This document shows, one piece after another, positions 1 through 9,459 of a stretch of DNA of 64,000 nucleotides. Source of the DNA: Legionella_A sp963772805 (GTDB taxonomy: Bacteria > Pseudomonadota > Gammaproteobacteria > Legionellales > Legionellaceae); assembly GCA_963772805.1 (NCBI GenBank), contig CAVYYU010000003.1:372001-436000 (forward strand), read 5' to 3'. Within the stretch, counting starts at the first letter, position 1; each line of letters begins with the position of its first letter. Below the pieces are notes generated by a model, which had not been told where the DNA came from, did no database searches, and saw only the letters and a list, made by a program, of their open reading frames with translations. Position numbers and translations under genes: made by a program.

Positions 1-50
1 GGCGTACCATACGTCATGCGGTATTCATAATATTAACGGTAAATAGTTAT

Positions 51-127
51 GGTGGGCGTAGCTCAGTTGGTAGAGCCCCGGGTTGTGATCCCGGTTGTCG
101 GGGGTTCGAGTCCCCTCGTTCACCCCA
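51..127 (+). tRNA. tRNA-His (GUG)
   Basis: A full cloverleaf is readable with anticodon GTG. It has the extra 5' G (G-1, base 51) opposite C73 that is diagnostic for histidine tRNA, a standard GTTCGAG T-loop and an encoded CCA end. It lies 89 bases upstream of a tRNA-Leu on the same strand, so the two are probably co-transcribed. Confidence 0.95.
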
Positions 128-216
128 GTACATGAAGAAAAACTAACTGTCTTACTCATCGATTCACTCTGACTCTTTACAAGATAGTGTTACTGATTAA
201 TAATTCCACCCTGTTT

Positions 217-301
217 GCGAAAGTGGCGGAACTGGTAGACGCGCTGGATTTAGGTTCCAGTAGGGTAACCTGTGAGAGTTCGAGTCTCTCCTTTCGCACC
301 A
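217..301 (+). tRNA. tRNA-Leu (UAG)
   Basis: An 85-base class II tRNA with a long variable arm, anticodon TAG in the loop TTTAGGT, a GTTCGAG T-loop and an encoded CCA. It sits between tRNA-His and the trigger factor gene, whose start codon is 40 bases downstream. Confidence 0.95.
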
Positions 302-341
302 TTTAATACATCATATATTTTTATTTTCAAGAGGTGACTAG

Positions 342-1673
342 ATGCAAGTTTCTGTTGAGACCTTGAAAGGTTTAGAACGTAAAATGACGATTTCGGTACC
401 TTCCGAAAAAGTAGAGGAAGAAGTGAGCCTGCGTCTCAGAAATCTTGCTCGTAAAGCCAAGGTAGATGGTTTTCGTCCAGGCAAAGTGCCCATGCATGTT
501 GTGCAAAAGCGTTTTTCTGAAAGCGTCCGCGAAGAAGTTGCACGGGATATGGTGCAGTCGACACTGTTTGAAGCATTAAAAACAAACGATTTAGTGCCTG
601 CCGGTAACCCCGCCGTCGAACCAGAATTACTGGAATCTGGCAAAGATTTTAAATATACCGCTGTGTTTGAAGTATTTCCTGAAATTCAGGTTAAAGAATT
701 GGATAAATCTGAAGTGGAAATCGTCAGCGCTGATGTCAAAGACAGTGACCTTGATGCCATGATTGACAAGTTGCGTGAGCAAAACAAGGAATGGCATGAT
801 GTTTCTCGTGCCGTAGCTAAAGACGATAAAGCCATCATCAACTTTGAAGGCTTTCTGGGCGATAAAGCGTTTGAAGGTGGAAAAGCCGAAGATTTTGAGA
901 TTGTAGTTGGCTCTGGATCAATGATTCCTGGCTTCGAAGACGGAATAATTGGCGCCAAGAAAGACAAAGAATTTGATATTAAAGTAAATTTCCCACAAGA
1001 TTACAATCACAGTGAGTTAGCTGGTAAGGAAGCAACCTTTAAAATTACAGTTAAAAACGTAATGGAAGGAAAACTGCCGAAACTGGATGAGACCTTTGCA
1101 GCCAAATTTAATGTCAAAGAAGGTACCGTTGAGGCATTGAAGCAAGATATTAAAGAAAATATGACGCGCGAGCTAGAGCGCAAAGTTAACGCAATGAATC
1201 GTGAAAGAATATTTGATAAATTGCTGGAAAAAAATGAATTTGATCTACCTGTGTCGCTGATTGACCAGGAAATTGGTCATTTGAAACATGAAATGTTCCA
1301 TCGTATTTTTGGTAATGAGCATCGTGAAAATGAACAAATCCCTGATTTTCCAAGGGAAATGTTTGAGGAGCAAGCAAAAAGACGCGTTCAGTTAGGTCTG
1401 CTGTTCTCTGAATATGTTAAAAAACATGAACTGGTGGCGGACAAGGCACGTGTTGATGCTATGATTGAAAAATTCGCGAGTGCTTACGAAGATCCTGCTG
1501 AATTACGCGCTTGGTATCAAGGTAACAAAGAGCGCTTGGGCGAAATCGAAGCATTGGTTATGGAAGAAGTGGTTGCTGAAAAAATTATTGAAGATGCTAA
1601 AGTAGTTAAAAAAACAATGAAATATGATGCTGTCATGAATCCCAAAAAGGACAATGAAGAGAAAGGAGCTTAA
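342..1673 (+). CDS. tig: Trigger factor, ribosome-associated chaperone and prolyl isomerase
   Basis: Trigger factor binds the large ribosomal subunit at the exit tunnel and shelters nascent chains; its middle domain is an FKBP-type prolyl isomerase. The 443-residue length is normal. The ribosome-docking signature GFRPGKVP is at about residues 44-51, the FKBP-like segment with AIINFEGF and GSGSMIPGFEDGI is at about 160-245, and the rest is the helical chaperone domain. The start is supported by AGAGGTG about 10 bases upstream. It is followed after 2 bases by clpP, the usual gammaproteobacterial order tig-clpP-clpX-lon, so nascent-chain folding and proteolysis genes are likely co-regulated. Confidence 0.97.
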   Translation: MQVSVETLKGLERKMTISVPSEKVEEEVSLRLRNLARKAKVDGFRPGKVPMHVVQKRFSESVREEVARDMVQSTLFEALKTNDLVPAGNPAVEPELLESGKDFKYTAVFEVFPEIQVKELDKSEVEIVSADVKDSDLDAMIDKLREQNKEWHDVSRAVAKDDKAIINFEGFLGDKAFEGGKAEDFEIVVGSGSMIPGFEDGIIGAKKDKEFDIKVNFPQDYNHSELAGKEATFKITVKNVMEGKLPKLDETFAAKFNVKEGTVEALKQDIKENMTRELERKVNAMNRERIFDKLLEKNEFDLPVSLIDQEIGHLKHEMFHRIFGNEHRENEQIPDFPREMFEEQAKRRVQLGLLFSEYVKKHELVADKARVDAMIEKFASAYEDPAELRAWYQGNKERLGEIEALVMEEVVAEKIIEDAKVVKKTMKYDAVMNPKKDNEEKGA

Positions 1674-1675
1674 GT

Positions 1676-2311
1676 ATGCGGGGAAATTCAGAAAATCTGA
1701 TAAGGAATGCCAGCGGCCTAGTGCCTATGGTGATTGAGCAAACTGCAAGAGGTGAGCGATCTTATGATATTTACTCTAGGTTATTAAAAGAGCGCATTAT
1801 TTTCCTTTTGGGCGAAGTTGAAGATCACATGGCGAACCTGGTGGTTGCCCAGCTGTTGTTCTTGGAATCTGAAAACCCTGAGAAAGATATTTCACTATAC
1901 ATAAATTCGCCCGGTGGTGTTGTCACCGCAGGGCTTGCTATTTATGACACCATGCAATTTATCAAACCTGATGTAAGTACGCTGTGTATTGGCCAAGCAG
2001 CGAGTGCCGCGGCTTTGTTGTTGTGCGCCGGCGCGGATGGCAAACGCTATTGTCTGCCAAACTCCAGAGTGATGATTCACCAACCGTTAGGTGGTTATCG
2101 CGGACAGGCGACGGATATTCAAATTCATGCGCGTGAAACACTGGCGGTGCGTGAGCGTTTGAATAGCATCATGGCGCATCATACTAAAAAAACAACTGAT
2201 CAGATCAATACTGATACCGAGCGTGATAATTTTATGAGCGCCTCGCAAGCAGCTGAATATGGTTTGATTGATAAAGTACTTTATGACCGTGATGCAGTTG
2301 TTCCTGCTTAA
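1676..2311 (+). CDS. clpP: ATP-dependent Clp protease proteolytic subunit
   Basis: ClpP forms the tetradecameric serine-protease chamber that degrades substrates unfolded by ClpX. The 211-residue product has the catalytic triad Ser110 (in GQAASAAA), His135 (in MIHQPLGG) and Asp184 (in DTERDNF), with the same spacing as the E. coli enzyme. The start ATG has a clear AAGGAG site that lies in the end of tig, indicating translational coupling. The N-terminal extension matches the usual short cleaved propeptide. A strong hairpin overlaps the stop codon. Confidence 0.97.
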   Translation: MRGNSENLIRNASGLVPMVIEQTARGERSYDIYSRLLKERIIFLLGEVEDHMANLVVAQLLFLESENPEKDISLYINSPGGVVTAGLAIYDTMQFIKPDVSTLCIGQAASAAALLLCAGADGKRYCLPNSRVMIHQPLGGYRGQATDIQIHARETLAVRERLNSIMAHHTKKTTDQINTDTERDNFMSASQAAEYGLIDKVLYDRDAVVPA

Positions 2312-2325
2312 AAAGCAGGAACAAC
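2297..2325 (+). other. Hairpin at the clpP stop codon
   Basis: A perfect 11-bp inverted repeat (2297-2307 with 2315-2325, loop TTAAAAA) encloses the clpP stop codon. No T-run follows, so it resembles an RNA-stabilising or attenuating stem between clpP and clpX rather than a standard intrinsic terminator. Confidence 0.5.
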
Positions 2326-2469
2326 TCGCGTGCCTTGATTGCAGGAATTAAGTTCATGGCGAGCAGTTAAGTTATAAAGTTAACAAGGTTTCAGATTGGC
2401 AATAAATTTTTAATTAGCTAGAATTTTATTAGTGGATGATAAGTCCACGGGTAAAAAAGGGGTTTGTAG

Positions 2470-3744
2470 ATGACTAAAACCAGTAACGGAAATGACGATA
2501 AAATTTTGTACTGCTCTTTTTGTGGTAAGAGTCAGCACGAAGTTAAAAAACTGATTGCAGGTCCGTCTGTTTTTGTTTGTGACGAGTGCGTTGAGCTTTG
2601 TAATGACATCATTCGCGAGGAAACGCAGGATGTGCACGCAGAGACTGAAACTCATTTACCTTCACCAAAAGAAATTTCAGGCTTTCTTGACGAGTATGTT
2701 ATTGGCCAGCCTCATGCTAAAAAAGTATTGTCAGTGGCAGTATATAACCATTACAAGCGCATGCGACACGTAACTGAAGACGGTGTTGAACTGGGAAAAA
2801 GTAATATTTTACTGATTGGCCCAACAGGTAGTGGTAAAACATTACTCGCGCAAACATTGGCTCGATTATTAAATGTACCCTTTGCGATGGCTGATGCCAC
2901 CACACTGACTGAAGCAGGTTATGTTGGTGAAGATGTCGAAAACATCATTCAAAAATTATTGCAAAAATGTGATTATGACATCGATAAGGCACAACAAGGC
3001 ATTGTTTACATTGACGAAATTGATAAAATTTCACGAAAATCAGACAATCCGTCCATTACACGAGATGTTTCTGGTGAAGGTGTGCAACAAGCCTTGCTGA
3101 AATTAATAGAAGGAACCATAGCTTCTGTCCCTCCACAGGGTGGACGCAAGCATCCTCAGCAGGAATTTTTGCAAGTCGATACTTCTAATATTTTATTTAT
3201 TTGTGGTGGTGCCTTTGCTGGATTGGAAAAAGTGATTCGTGAGCGTAGCGATAAATCAGGTATTGGTTTTTCAGCACAGTTAAAAAACAAGAAAGATAGC
3301 AGCGAATTTGAAAAATCGCTAGACTCGCTGGAATCAGAAGATTTGGTTAAATATGGACTGATTCCTGAATTTGTAGGTCGTTTGCCGGTGGTGACGACAT
3401 TGCATGAGCTTAATGAAGAAGCACTGATTGCAATCTTGACTACACCGAAAAATGCCCTGACCAAACAGTTCCATGCGTTATTTAAAATGGAAGGCGTCGA
3501 GCTTGAATTTCGAGAAGAAGCGTTACATTTGATTGCACGAAAAGCACTGGCACGAAAAATAGGTGCTCGCGGTTTACGCGCGATCCTTGAAAATATTCTT
3601 TTAGACACCATGTATGAACTACCCTCACTTGAGGGAGTAAGTAAGGTAGTAGTCGATGAGAATGTCGTTAATAATGCAGCCAAGCCTCTTCTGATTTACG
3701 AAGGCGAGGACAATAAGCAATCTGTTGCAGGCAGTGCCGATTAA
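2470..3744 (+). CDS. clpX: ClpX, AAA+ unfoldase subunit of ClpXP
   Basis: ClpX recognises tagged substrates, unfolds them with ATP and feeds them to ClpP. The N-terminal zinc-binding domain shows Cys15, Cys18, Cys37 and Cys40. Walker A (GPTGSGKT) is at 117-124, Walker B is in VYIDEIDKI, and the GFGRLP-type sensor region is present as FVGRLPV. The length of 424 residues is usual. It lies 158 bases after clpP and 200 bases before lon, so it may also have its own promoter. Confidence 0.97.
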   Translation: MTKTSNGNDDKILYCSFCGKSQHEVKKLIAGPSVFVCDECVELCNDIIREETQDVHAETETHLPSPKEISGFLDEYVIGQPHAKKVLSVAVYNHYKRMRHVTEDGVELGKSNILLIGPTGSGKTLLAQTLARLLNVPFAMADATTLTEAGYVGEDVENIIQKLLQKCDYDIDKAQQGIVYIDEIDKISRKSDNPSITRDVSGEGVQQALLKLIEGTIASVPPQGGRKHPQQEFLQVDTSNILFICGGAFAGLEKVIRERSDKSGIGFSAQLKNKKDSSEFEKSLDSLESEDLVKYGLIPEFVGRLPVVTTLHELNEEALIAILTTPKNALTKQFHALFKMEGVELEFREEALHLIARKALARKIGARGLRAILENILLDTMYELPSLEGVSKVVVDENVVNNAAKPLLIYEGEDNKQSVAGSAD

Positions 3745-3944
3745 ACTACGGTTAGTCGGGTATTACGCTTAGGTGCCGCATCATCAGGTTCGGTACCTGG
3801 GCAGTAACTTGAATAGTCAATACGCGCATCTCTCACTCAATCTACAACGCTAACAACTTAATTTCATGATTTTCCTTAAATAAGCTTTTCCTGGATAGCC
3901 GGCTCCCATACAATTATCGTTTGAACTTTGAAAAAAGGATCACA

Positions 3945-6377
3945 ATGTCGAATGAAAATGAATTGGTACTCGTTGACACTGATACGCTGTCAAATATACC
4001 GGTACTGCCGCTTAGGGATGTGGTGGTATATCCGCACATGGTTATTCCTTTATTTGTAGGCCGTGAAAAATCAATCAAAGCACTAGAAGCGGCGATGTTA
4101 AATAGTAAGCAAATTTTCTTGGTGGCGCAGCGAAAATCAGCCAATGATGATCCTGGCGCTGAAGATTTGTTTACAGCGGGCACCATTTCCAGCGTACTGC
4201 AATTACTAAAACTGCCCGATGGTACAGTAAAGGTATTAGTCGAGGGTGAGAAACGTGCCAAGGTCATCCATTACTCACACGACGAGGGTTTTTTAACGGC
4301 ATCGCTTGAAGAGATTATTGACGTTAGCAACGCCCTCAAAGATCAAGAAATTGAAATTATTATGCGTTCACTGATGTCGCAATTTGAGCAATACATCAAA
4401 TTAAATAAAAAAATACCCCCAGAAGTATTGAGCTCTATTGCCAGTATTGAAGAGCCGGGTCGCTTGGCCGATACCATTGCTGCACATTTAACGCTTAAAG
4501 TAGATGATAAGCAGGAATTGCTGGAAGCTATGGATGTGGGGACTCGCCTCGAACGCTTGATGGCGGCAATTGAAAATGAAATTGATTTGCTGCAAGTGGA
4601 AAAGCGTGTTCGTGGCCGTGTTAAGCGCCAAATGGAAAAAAGTCAGCGCGAGTATTATCTCAACGAGCAAATGAAGGCGATTCAGAAAGAGCTCGGTGAA
4701 ATTGGCGAGGAAGGCAGCGAACTCGACCAGATCGAAAAAGCAATTATGAAAGCCGGAATGCCAAAAGAGGCGAAAGATAAGGCGCTTTCTGAATTGAATA
4801 AACTTAAGTTAATGTCACCGATGTCAGCGGAAGCCACCGTAATTCGCAATTACTTAGAGTGGATGCTCGATGTTCCGTGGAAGAAAAAGAATAGAATTCA
4901 ATTTGATTTAATTAAAGCTGAGAAAATGCTGGACAAAGATCACTATGGTTTAGAAAAAGTTAAAGAGAGGATCCTTGAATATCTGGCGGTGCAGCAACGG
5001 GTGAAGCGTTTGAAGGGGCCTATAATTTGTTTAGTCGGGCCTCCTGGTGTGGGTAAGACGTCACTTGGCCAATCTATTGCCAATGCTACTGGCAGAACAT
5101 TCATCCGCATAGCCTTGGGCGGGGTGCGTGATGAGGCTGAAATTCGCGGTCACCGTAGAACGTACATTGGTTCTATGCCAGGTAAAATTATTCAGAAATT
5201 GTGTAAAGCCGGAGTTAAAAATCCACTGATTATGTTAGATGAAGTGGACAAGATGGCTATGGATTTTCGCGGCGATCCGGCATCTGCATTGCTTGAGGTC
5301 TTGGACCCTGAACAAAACCACACCTTTGGCGATCACTATTTGGAAGTGAATTATGATCTGAGTGATGTCATGTTTATAGCGACCGCAAACTCCCTTGAAA
5401 TTCCAGCACCGCTATTGGACCGGATGGAAGTGATACGGTTGGCAGGTTATACCGAAGATGAGAAAGTCCAGATTGCTGAAAACTATTTAGTGTCCAAGCA
5501 ATTGGCCCTGAATGGCTTGAAAAAAGAAGAGATCGAAATAAGTGATGGGGCAATCCATGAAATAATTCGTCATTACACGCGTGAAGCAGGCGTCCGTAAT
5601 CTTGAGCGTGATATTGCAAACATCTGCAGAAAAGTTGTTAAAGCCATTCTTACCACTAAGCGGGTGAAAAAAGTGTCTATCACCCGTAATAATATTGAAA
5701 AATACCTTGGTGTTAAAAAATTCAGATATGGTTCAGCCGAACTTTATGATCAGGTAGGGCAGGTGACTGGTCTTGCATGGACAAGTGTAGGTGGGGAACT
5801 ATTAACTATTGAGGCATCAATGATGCCTGGTAAAGGTAAAATGCTGCATACCGGGCAACTGGGTGAAGTCATGCAAGAATCAATACATGCGGCAATGACC
5901 GTTGTCAGAGGGCAGGCTAAGTTGTTTGGGGTACCAGACGATTTTTATGAGAAAAATGATTTTCATATCCATGTTCCTGAAGGTGCCACACCCAAAGACG
6001 GTCCCAGTGCTGGTGTTGGAATGTGTACTGCACTGGTATCGGTAATAACGCGGATCCCTGTACGTGCCGATGTAGCGATGACTGGCGAGATTACCCTACG
6101 CGGAGGTGTTCTTCCTATCGGCGGATTAAAGGAGAAGCTCCTGGCTGCACACCGTGGTGGTATCAAGCACGTCATTATCCCGGAAGAGAACCGTAAAGAT
6201 TTGGCAGAAATACCTGACAATGTGTTGCGTAAGCTCACGATTCACCCAGTAAAGACGATTGAGGAAGTCTTGCAAATTGCTTTGCAAAAGAGTCCGTTGG
6301 TGCATCCAACTATTACACCTGCAACATTGGTTGAGCAAAGTTCCAAAAATAATGAAAATAAAGATTTACACGCATAA
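3945..6377 (+). CDS. lon: Lon ATP-dependent serine protease
   Basis: Lon is a cytosolic AAA+ protease that removes misfolded and regulatory proteins. The order is an N-terminal substrate domain (about 20-220), Walker A GPPGVGKTS (about 370), Walker B LIMLDEVDK, then a C-terminal protease domain with the catalytic Ser in GPSAGVGM and Lys in GGLKEKLLA. I chose ATG 3945 because an AAAAAAGGA ribosome site lies directly upstream; an in-frame TTG at 3921 would add eight residues without such support. The 200-base upstream gap probably holds its own promoter, but I found no convincing heat-shock consensus. Confidence 0.96.
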   Translation: MSNENELVLVDTDTLSNIPVLPLRDVVVYPHMVIPLFVGREKSIKALEAAMLNSKQIFLVAQRKSANDDPGAEDLFTAGTISSVLQLLKLPDGTVKVLVEGEKRAKVIHYSHDEGFLTASLEEIIDVSNALKDQEIEIIMRSLMSQFEQYIKLNKKIPPEVLSSIASIEEPGRLADTIAAHLTLKVDDKQELLEAMDVGTRLERLMAAIENEIDLLQVEKRVRGRVKRQMEKSQREYYLNEQMKAIQKELGEIGEEGSELDQIEKAIMKAGMPKEAKDKALSELNKLKLMSPMSAEATVIRNYLEWMLDVPWKKKNRIQFDLIKAEKMLDKDHYGLEKVKERILEYLAVQQRVKRLKGPIICLVGPPGVGKTSLGQSIANATGRTFIRIALGGVRDEAEIRGHRRTYIGSMPGKIIQKLCKAGVKNPLIMLDEVDKMAMDFRGDPASALLEVLDPEQNHTFGDHYLEVNYDLSDVMFIATANSLEIPAPLLDRMEVIRLAGYTEDEKVQIAENYLVSKQLALNGLKKEEIEISDGAIHEIIRHYTREAGVRNLERDIANICRKVVKAILTTKRVKKVSITRNNIEKYLGVKKFRYGSAELYDQVGQVTGLAWTSVGGELLTIEASMMPGKGKMLHTGQLGEVMQESIHAAMTVVRGQAKLFGVPDDFYEKNDFHIHVPEGATPKDGPSAGVGMCTALVSVITRIPVRADVAMTGEITLRGGVLPIGGLKEKLLAAHRGGIKHVIIPEENRKDLAEIPDNVLRKLTIHPVKTIEEVLQIALQKSPLVHPTITPATLVEQSSKNNENKDLHA

Positions 6378-6506
6378 CAAGAACAGGTATATTCTCCTCG
6401 TTGCCCGCTACTGGTGGGCATTCAAGGATGTAAGAAGCTTGACTGGAGTAGATGGATCTGATTTAATCAACTCCGGATAAAGGATGATTAACTGAAAGGG
6501 GAAAAG

Positions 6507-6785
6507 ATGAACAAAAGTGAATTGGTCGAAGCAATCGCTAATGGTTCAGGTGTAACAAAAGCGGATGCTAACAGAATACTTGATGCTTTTATGGCAACCG
6601 TTACTGATGTTCTGAAAAGTGGCGATCAAGTCGTTTTACCAGGATTCGGATCTTTCTCAACTGGTAATCGCTCTGCACGTACTGGGCGAAATCCACAGAC
6701 AGGTCAGGCTATACAGATTAAGGCTTCACGAGTTGCAAAGTTCAAAGCTGGCAAATCACTTAAAGAAGCAGTACAACAAGCGTAA
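6507..6785 (+). CDS. hupB: DNA-binding protein HU (beta type)
   Basis: HU is a small dimeric nucleoid protein that bends DNA. The 92-residue product has the complete family pattern: MNKSELVEAIA at the N-terminus, the GFGSFSTGNR turn and the RxGRNPQTG arm that intercalates into DNA. AAAGGGGAAAAG is the ribosome site. It follows lon, as in E. coli, and precedes tRNA-Val, tRNA-Asp and ppiD. A small hairpin (6402-6420) lies in the lon-hup gap. Confidence 0.97.
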   Translation: MNKSELVEAIANGSGVTKADANRILDAFMATVTDVLKSGDQVVLPGFGSFSTGNRSARTGRNPQTGQAIQIKASRVAKFKAGKSLKEAVQQA

Positions 6786-6791
6786 TTACCC

Positions 6792-6867
6792 GGGTGCTTA
6801 GCTCAGCTGGGAGAGCATCGCCCTTACAAGGCGAGGGTCGCAGGTTCGATCCCTGCAGCACCCACCA
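6792..6867 (+). tRNA. tRNA-Val (UAC)
   Basis: A 76-base cloverleaf with anticodon TAC in the loop TTACAAG, D-arm GCTCAGCTGGGAGAGC, T-loop GTTCGATC and an encoded CCA. It is 6 bases past the HU stop codon and 6 bases before tRNA-Asp. Confidence 0.96.
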
Positions 6868-6873
6868 AGAATT

Positions 6874-6950
6874 GGAGTGGTAGTTCAGCTGGTTAGAATA
6901 CCGGCCTGTCACGCCGGGGGTCGCGGGTTCGAGTCCCGTCCACTCCGCCA
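6874..6950 (+). tRNA. tRNA-Asp (GUC)
   Basis: A 77-base cloverleaf with anticodon GTC in CTGTCAC, T-loop GTTCGAGT and an encoded CCA. It is directly followed by a rho-independent terminator, so it ends the hup-tRNA transcript. Confidence 0.96.
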
Positions 6951-6954
6951 GCAT

Positions 6955-6980
6955 AACGCGCCGAAAGGCGCGTTTTTTTT
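6955..6980 (+). terminator. Rho-independent terminator after tRNA-Asp
   Basis: An eight-base stem (AACGCGCC / GGCGCGTT) with a GAAA tetraloop is followed by a T-run. This is a canonical intrinsic terminator. Confidence 0.9.
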
Positions 6981-7150
6981 ATGATAAAAAAATTTAATAT
7001 GTTATACCTCTCGGGGATGAACATATGGTATTTTGAGGCGATTAGCTATTTTCCGTGTGCAGTCTTTTTAAGATCTGATCTCTGGAAAAATGGATGGCTT
7101 ATGCCGGATCGTTGAATCCGAATAGTATTATCAATTATGGAACTCTTTAC

Positions 7151-9031
7151 ATGTTGCAGAAGTTAAATGAACGTATTCAAGGTTTTGTAGCTTGGTTGAT
7201 CATTGGTCTTGTCGCGCTAACGTTCGCCTTATTTGGAGTCGATTACTACATGCAGTCACATCATGACGCAGGTACGGAGATCGAAGTCAATGATGATGCA
7301 ATAACCAAACAGGCATTTGAATTAGCCTACAGACGCGCTCGGCAACAGCGAGATCCTGAAAAGATGACGGCACTCAGCGAGAATCAGCTGAAGAAAGAAG
7401 TCATGGATGAAATGATCCTCAACAAAGTGAGTTTGCAATCTGCTCGTTCCTACGGGTTCGAGGTAACTGTCGCACAAGCGGATGGAGCGATAGTACGTAT
7501 TCCGCAATTTCAGGAAGATGGTCATTTTTCATCTACGCGATACCAACAGGCTTTGAGCGGCGCGTTCTTTACACCAGAGTCATTTCAAGACGAAGTTCGT
7601 CAAGGCATGTTATTGAATCAACAGCGTTTTGCATTCATGGGTACTGCGTTCGCGCTGCCTAGTGAAATCAACCGTTTCGTTAAATTATACATGCAGACCC
7701 GTGATTATAAATATATAGCAATTGAGCTTAAGCCTTTTATCAAGACTGCAAGTGTTACGGATGCTGAGTTAAAAACTTATTATCAGCAGCATCAAAAAGA
7801 ATTTCTTTCACCAGAGAAAGTCAGTATCGAATACATACGATTATCCATGAATGATATCAAAGAGAAGATAAAGCTCTCTGAGGAACAAATACAGAGCTAT
7901 TACAATGAAAATCAAAACAATTACAACACCCCGGCACAATGGAAAGTTGCCCATATATTATTTGCACTGCCTGAAGATGCTTCAGTTGAAGATCAAGATC
8001 GAGTCAAAGAAAACGCTGACAAAACCTATCAGCAGCTAAAAGCTAACGCGGGCCTTTTTGAAGAAAAAGTATCTGCATTGTCTGACGATAAAATATCAGC
8101 CCTGAATAAAGGTAAGTTACCCTGGATAGTTGCAGGGCAATCAGAGTTTGATAAATCATTGGTTAGTTTAACAAAACCAGGTCAGATATCGGAGCCCGTT
8201 AAATCAAGCCATGGTTTTGAGATATTTAAGCTGGTAGCCTTTAAGCCCGCAACCATTAAACCGCTTGTTGCAGTAAAAACAGATATCGAGCAGCAGTTAT
8301 TGGCAGAACTTGCGCAAACACAATATGCTCAACAGTTAGAGCAACTGTCTGACCTTAGTTATCAAACCCCTGATTCTCTGAAGCCGGTAGCTGAATCATT
8401 AAATTTAAAGGTGCAAGTATTGGCACCCTTTACTCGTCAGGGTAATGAGAGCGATGAGTTGGCTAAAAATAAGCAAGTAATTAACGCCGCCTTTAGCCGT
8501 GATGTGCTCGACATGGGTAACAACAGCGAACCGATCCAGGTCGATAATGACAGCGTGATTGTCTTGCGAGTTAACAAGCATATAGTGGCAACTAAAAAAA
8601 ATCTGACCGAAGTTAAGCCGGTGATTACAGAGCTATTGGCCACGCAGAAAGCTGAAGCACAAGCCAAAGCATTGGGTGAGCAATTATTAGCAGCCAACGA
8701 CGACGCTGCTCGCCAGGCTGCACTGATAGTTGAAAACCATCTGCAATGGAAAGAAGTCAAAAAGGCAACTCGCGAAACAGACACGGCCCCAGCTGCTATT
8801 AATGAGCTGGCATTTAACCTGCCTCAAGCGGGTGCTAGTTCAGGTCACAGTCTTGAGAATGGCGAATATGTGCTGCTTCATTTGAATCAGATCAATGATG
8901 GCAAGGTAGAGGCGCTCGATAACGAGCAAATAGCCAGCATTACACAACAGATAGAAGCCAGCAATGGTGTAATGGATTATGATTTATACATTAATGGACT
9001 GTTGAGTACTGCTAACATTGTTAAGCATTAA
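7151..9031 (+). CDS. ppiD: PpiD-like periplasmic folding factor (SurA-N / parvulin domain)
   Basis: PpiD is an inner-membrane-anchored periplasmic chaperone near the Sec exit. I chose ATG 7151 (626 residues), which places the single membrane segment (GFVAWLIIGLVALTFALFGV) at residues 11-30 as in PpiD; the longer frame from 7094 would add 19 residues. The SurA_N-like segment with KEVMDEMILNKV follows, then a parvulin-like region at about 240-360 (WKVAHILFALP, GKLPWIV). The family length is about 620. It follows hup and the tRNAs in the usual order. Confidence 0.92.
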   Translation: MLQKLNERIQGFVAWLIIGLVALTFALFGVDYYMQSHHDAGTEIEVNDDAITKQAFELAYRRARQQRDPEKMTALSENQLKKEVMDEMILNKVSLQSARSYGFEVTVAQADGAIVRIPQFQEDGHFSSTRYQQALSGAFFTPESFQDEVRQGMLLNQQRFAFMGTAFALPSEINRFVKLYMQTRDYKYIAIELKPFIKTASVTDAELKTYYQQHQKEFLSPEKVSIEYIRLSMNDIKEKIKLSEEQIQSYYNENQNNYNTPAQWKVAHILFALPEDASVEDQDRVKENADKTYQQLKANAGLFEEKVSALSDDKISALNKGKLPWIVAGQSEFDKSLVSLTKPGQISEPVKSSHGFEIFKLVAFKPATIKPLVAVKTDIEQQLLAELAQTQYAQQLEQLSDLSYQTPDSLKPVAESLNLKVQVLAPFTRQGNESDELAKNKQVINAAFSRDVLDMGNNSEPIQVDNDSVIVLRVNKHIVATKKNLTEVKPVITELLATQKAEAQAKALGEQLLAANDDAARQAALIVENHLQWKEVKKATRETDTAPAAINELAFNLPQAGASSGHSLENGEYVLLHLNQINDGKVEALDNEQIASITQQIEASNGVMDYDLYINGLLSTANIVKH

Positions 9032-9459
9032 TTCAATATCTTACCTATGCGTATTGTTCCACCTTGTCCCCTGCGGGCTAAGATGGAACAATACGCTGGA
9101 TGATTCAACCGCTGCACTTAATATGATATTAAATCCCGCAGTAAGACCGCGTGCAATACAAAATATCTTGAGTAATTTATCCGCTAGTACTGTTCCCATT
9201 TAGTTTTGACAGGTGAGCCTGTACAAAAGGATCACCATGTATTCGCACTGTAGGTTGGCGCTGAGCGGTAGCGAAGCCCAACAATCGTGGCACAGAAAGC
9301 CCCCTTGTTGGGCTTCGCTACCGCTCAGCACCAACCTACGACAACCATCTAAAACTAAATAGAACAGTACGAGTTTACCGTTCAAGTCGCACAACATTGA
9401 TTGCGTAAATATCTATTTGACCTTATAATGCCCATCAGTTGTTTGTTGAGGACTTTAAT
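9032..9459. other. Non-coding interval between ppiD and the 9460 gene
   Basis: This 428-base gap contains the nested palindromic repeat described at 9187-9370. No convincing protein gene is present; the short open frames lie across the palindrome. Confidence 0.7.
9187..9370. repeat. MITE-like element with nested inverted repeats
   Basis: The outer arms at 9187-9207 and 9351-9370 are near-perfect inverted repeats (GTACTGTTC...TAGTTTT). Inside them, 9249-9341 is a long hairpin whose arms carry TGTAGGTTGG and AGCGAAGCCCAACA. The inner hairpin has a close relative at 34376-34454. The structure fits a small non-autonomous element or REP-like repeat; no transposase is encoded. Confidence 0.7.

Noticed and set aside
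3795..3835. Heat-shock (sigma-32) promoter before lon
   Set aside because: CTTGAA is present, but no acceptable CCCCAT-type -10 box lies at the right distance.
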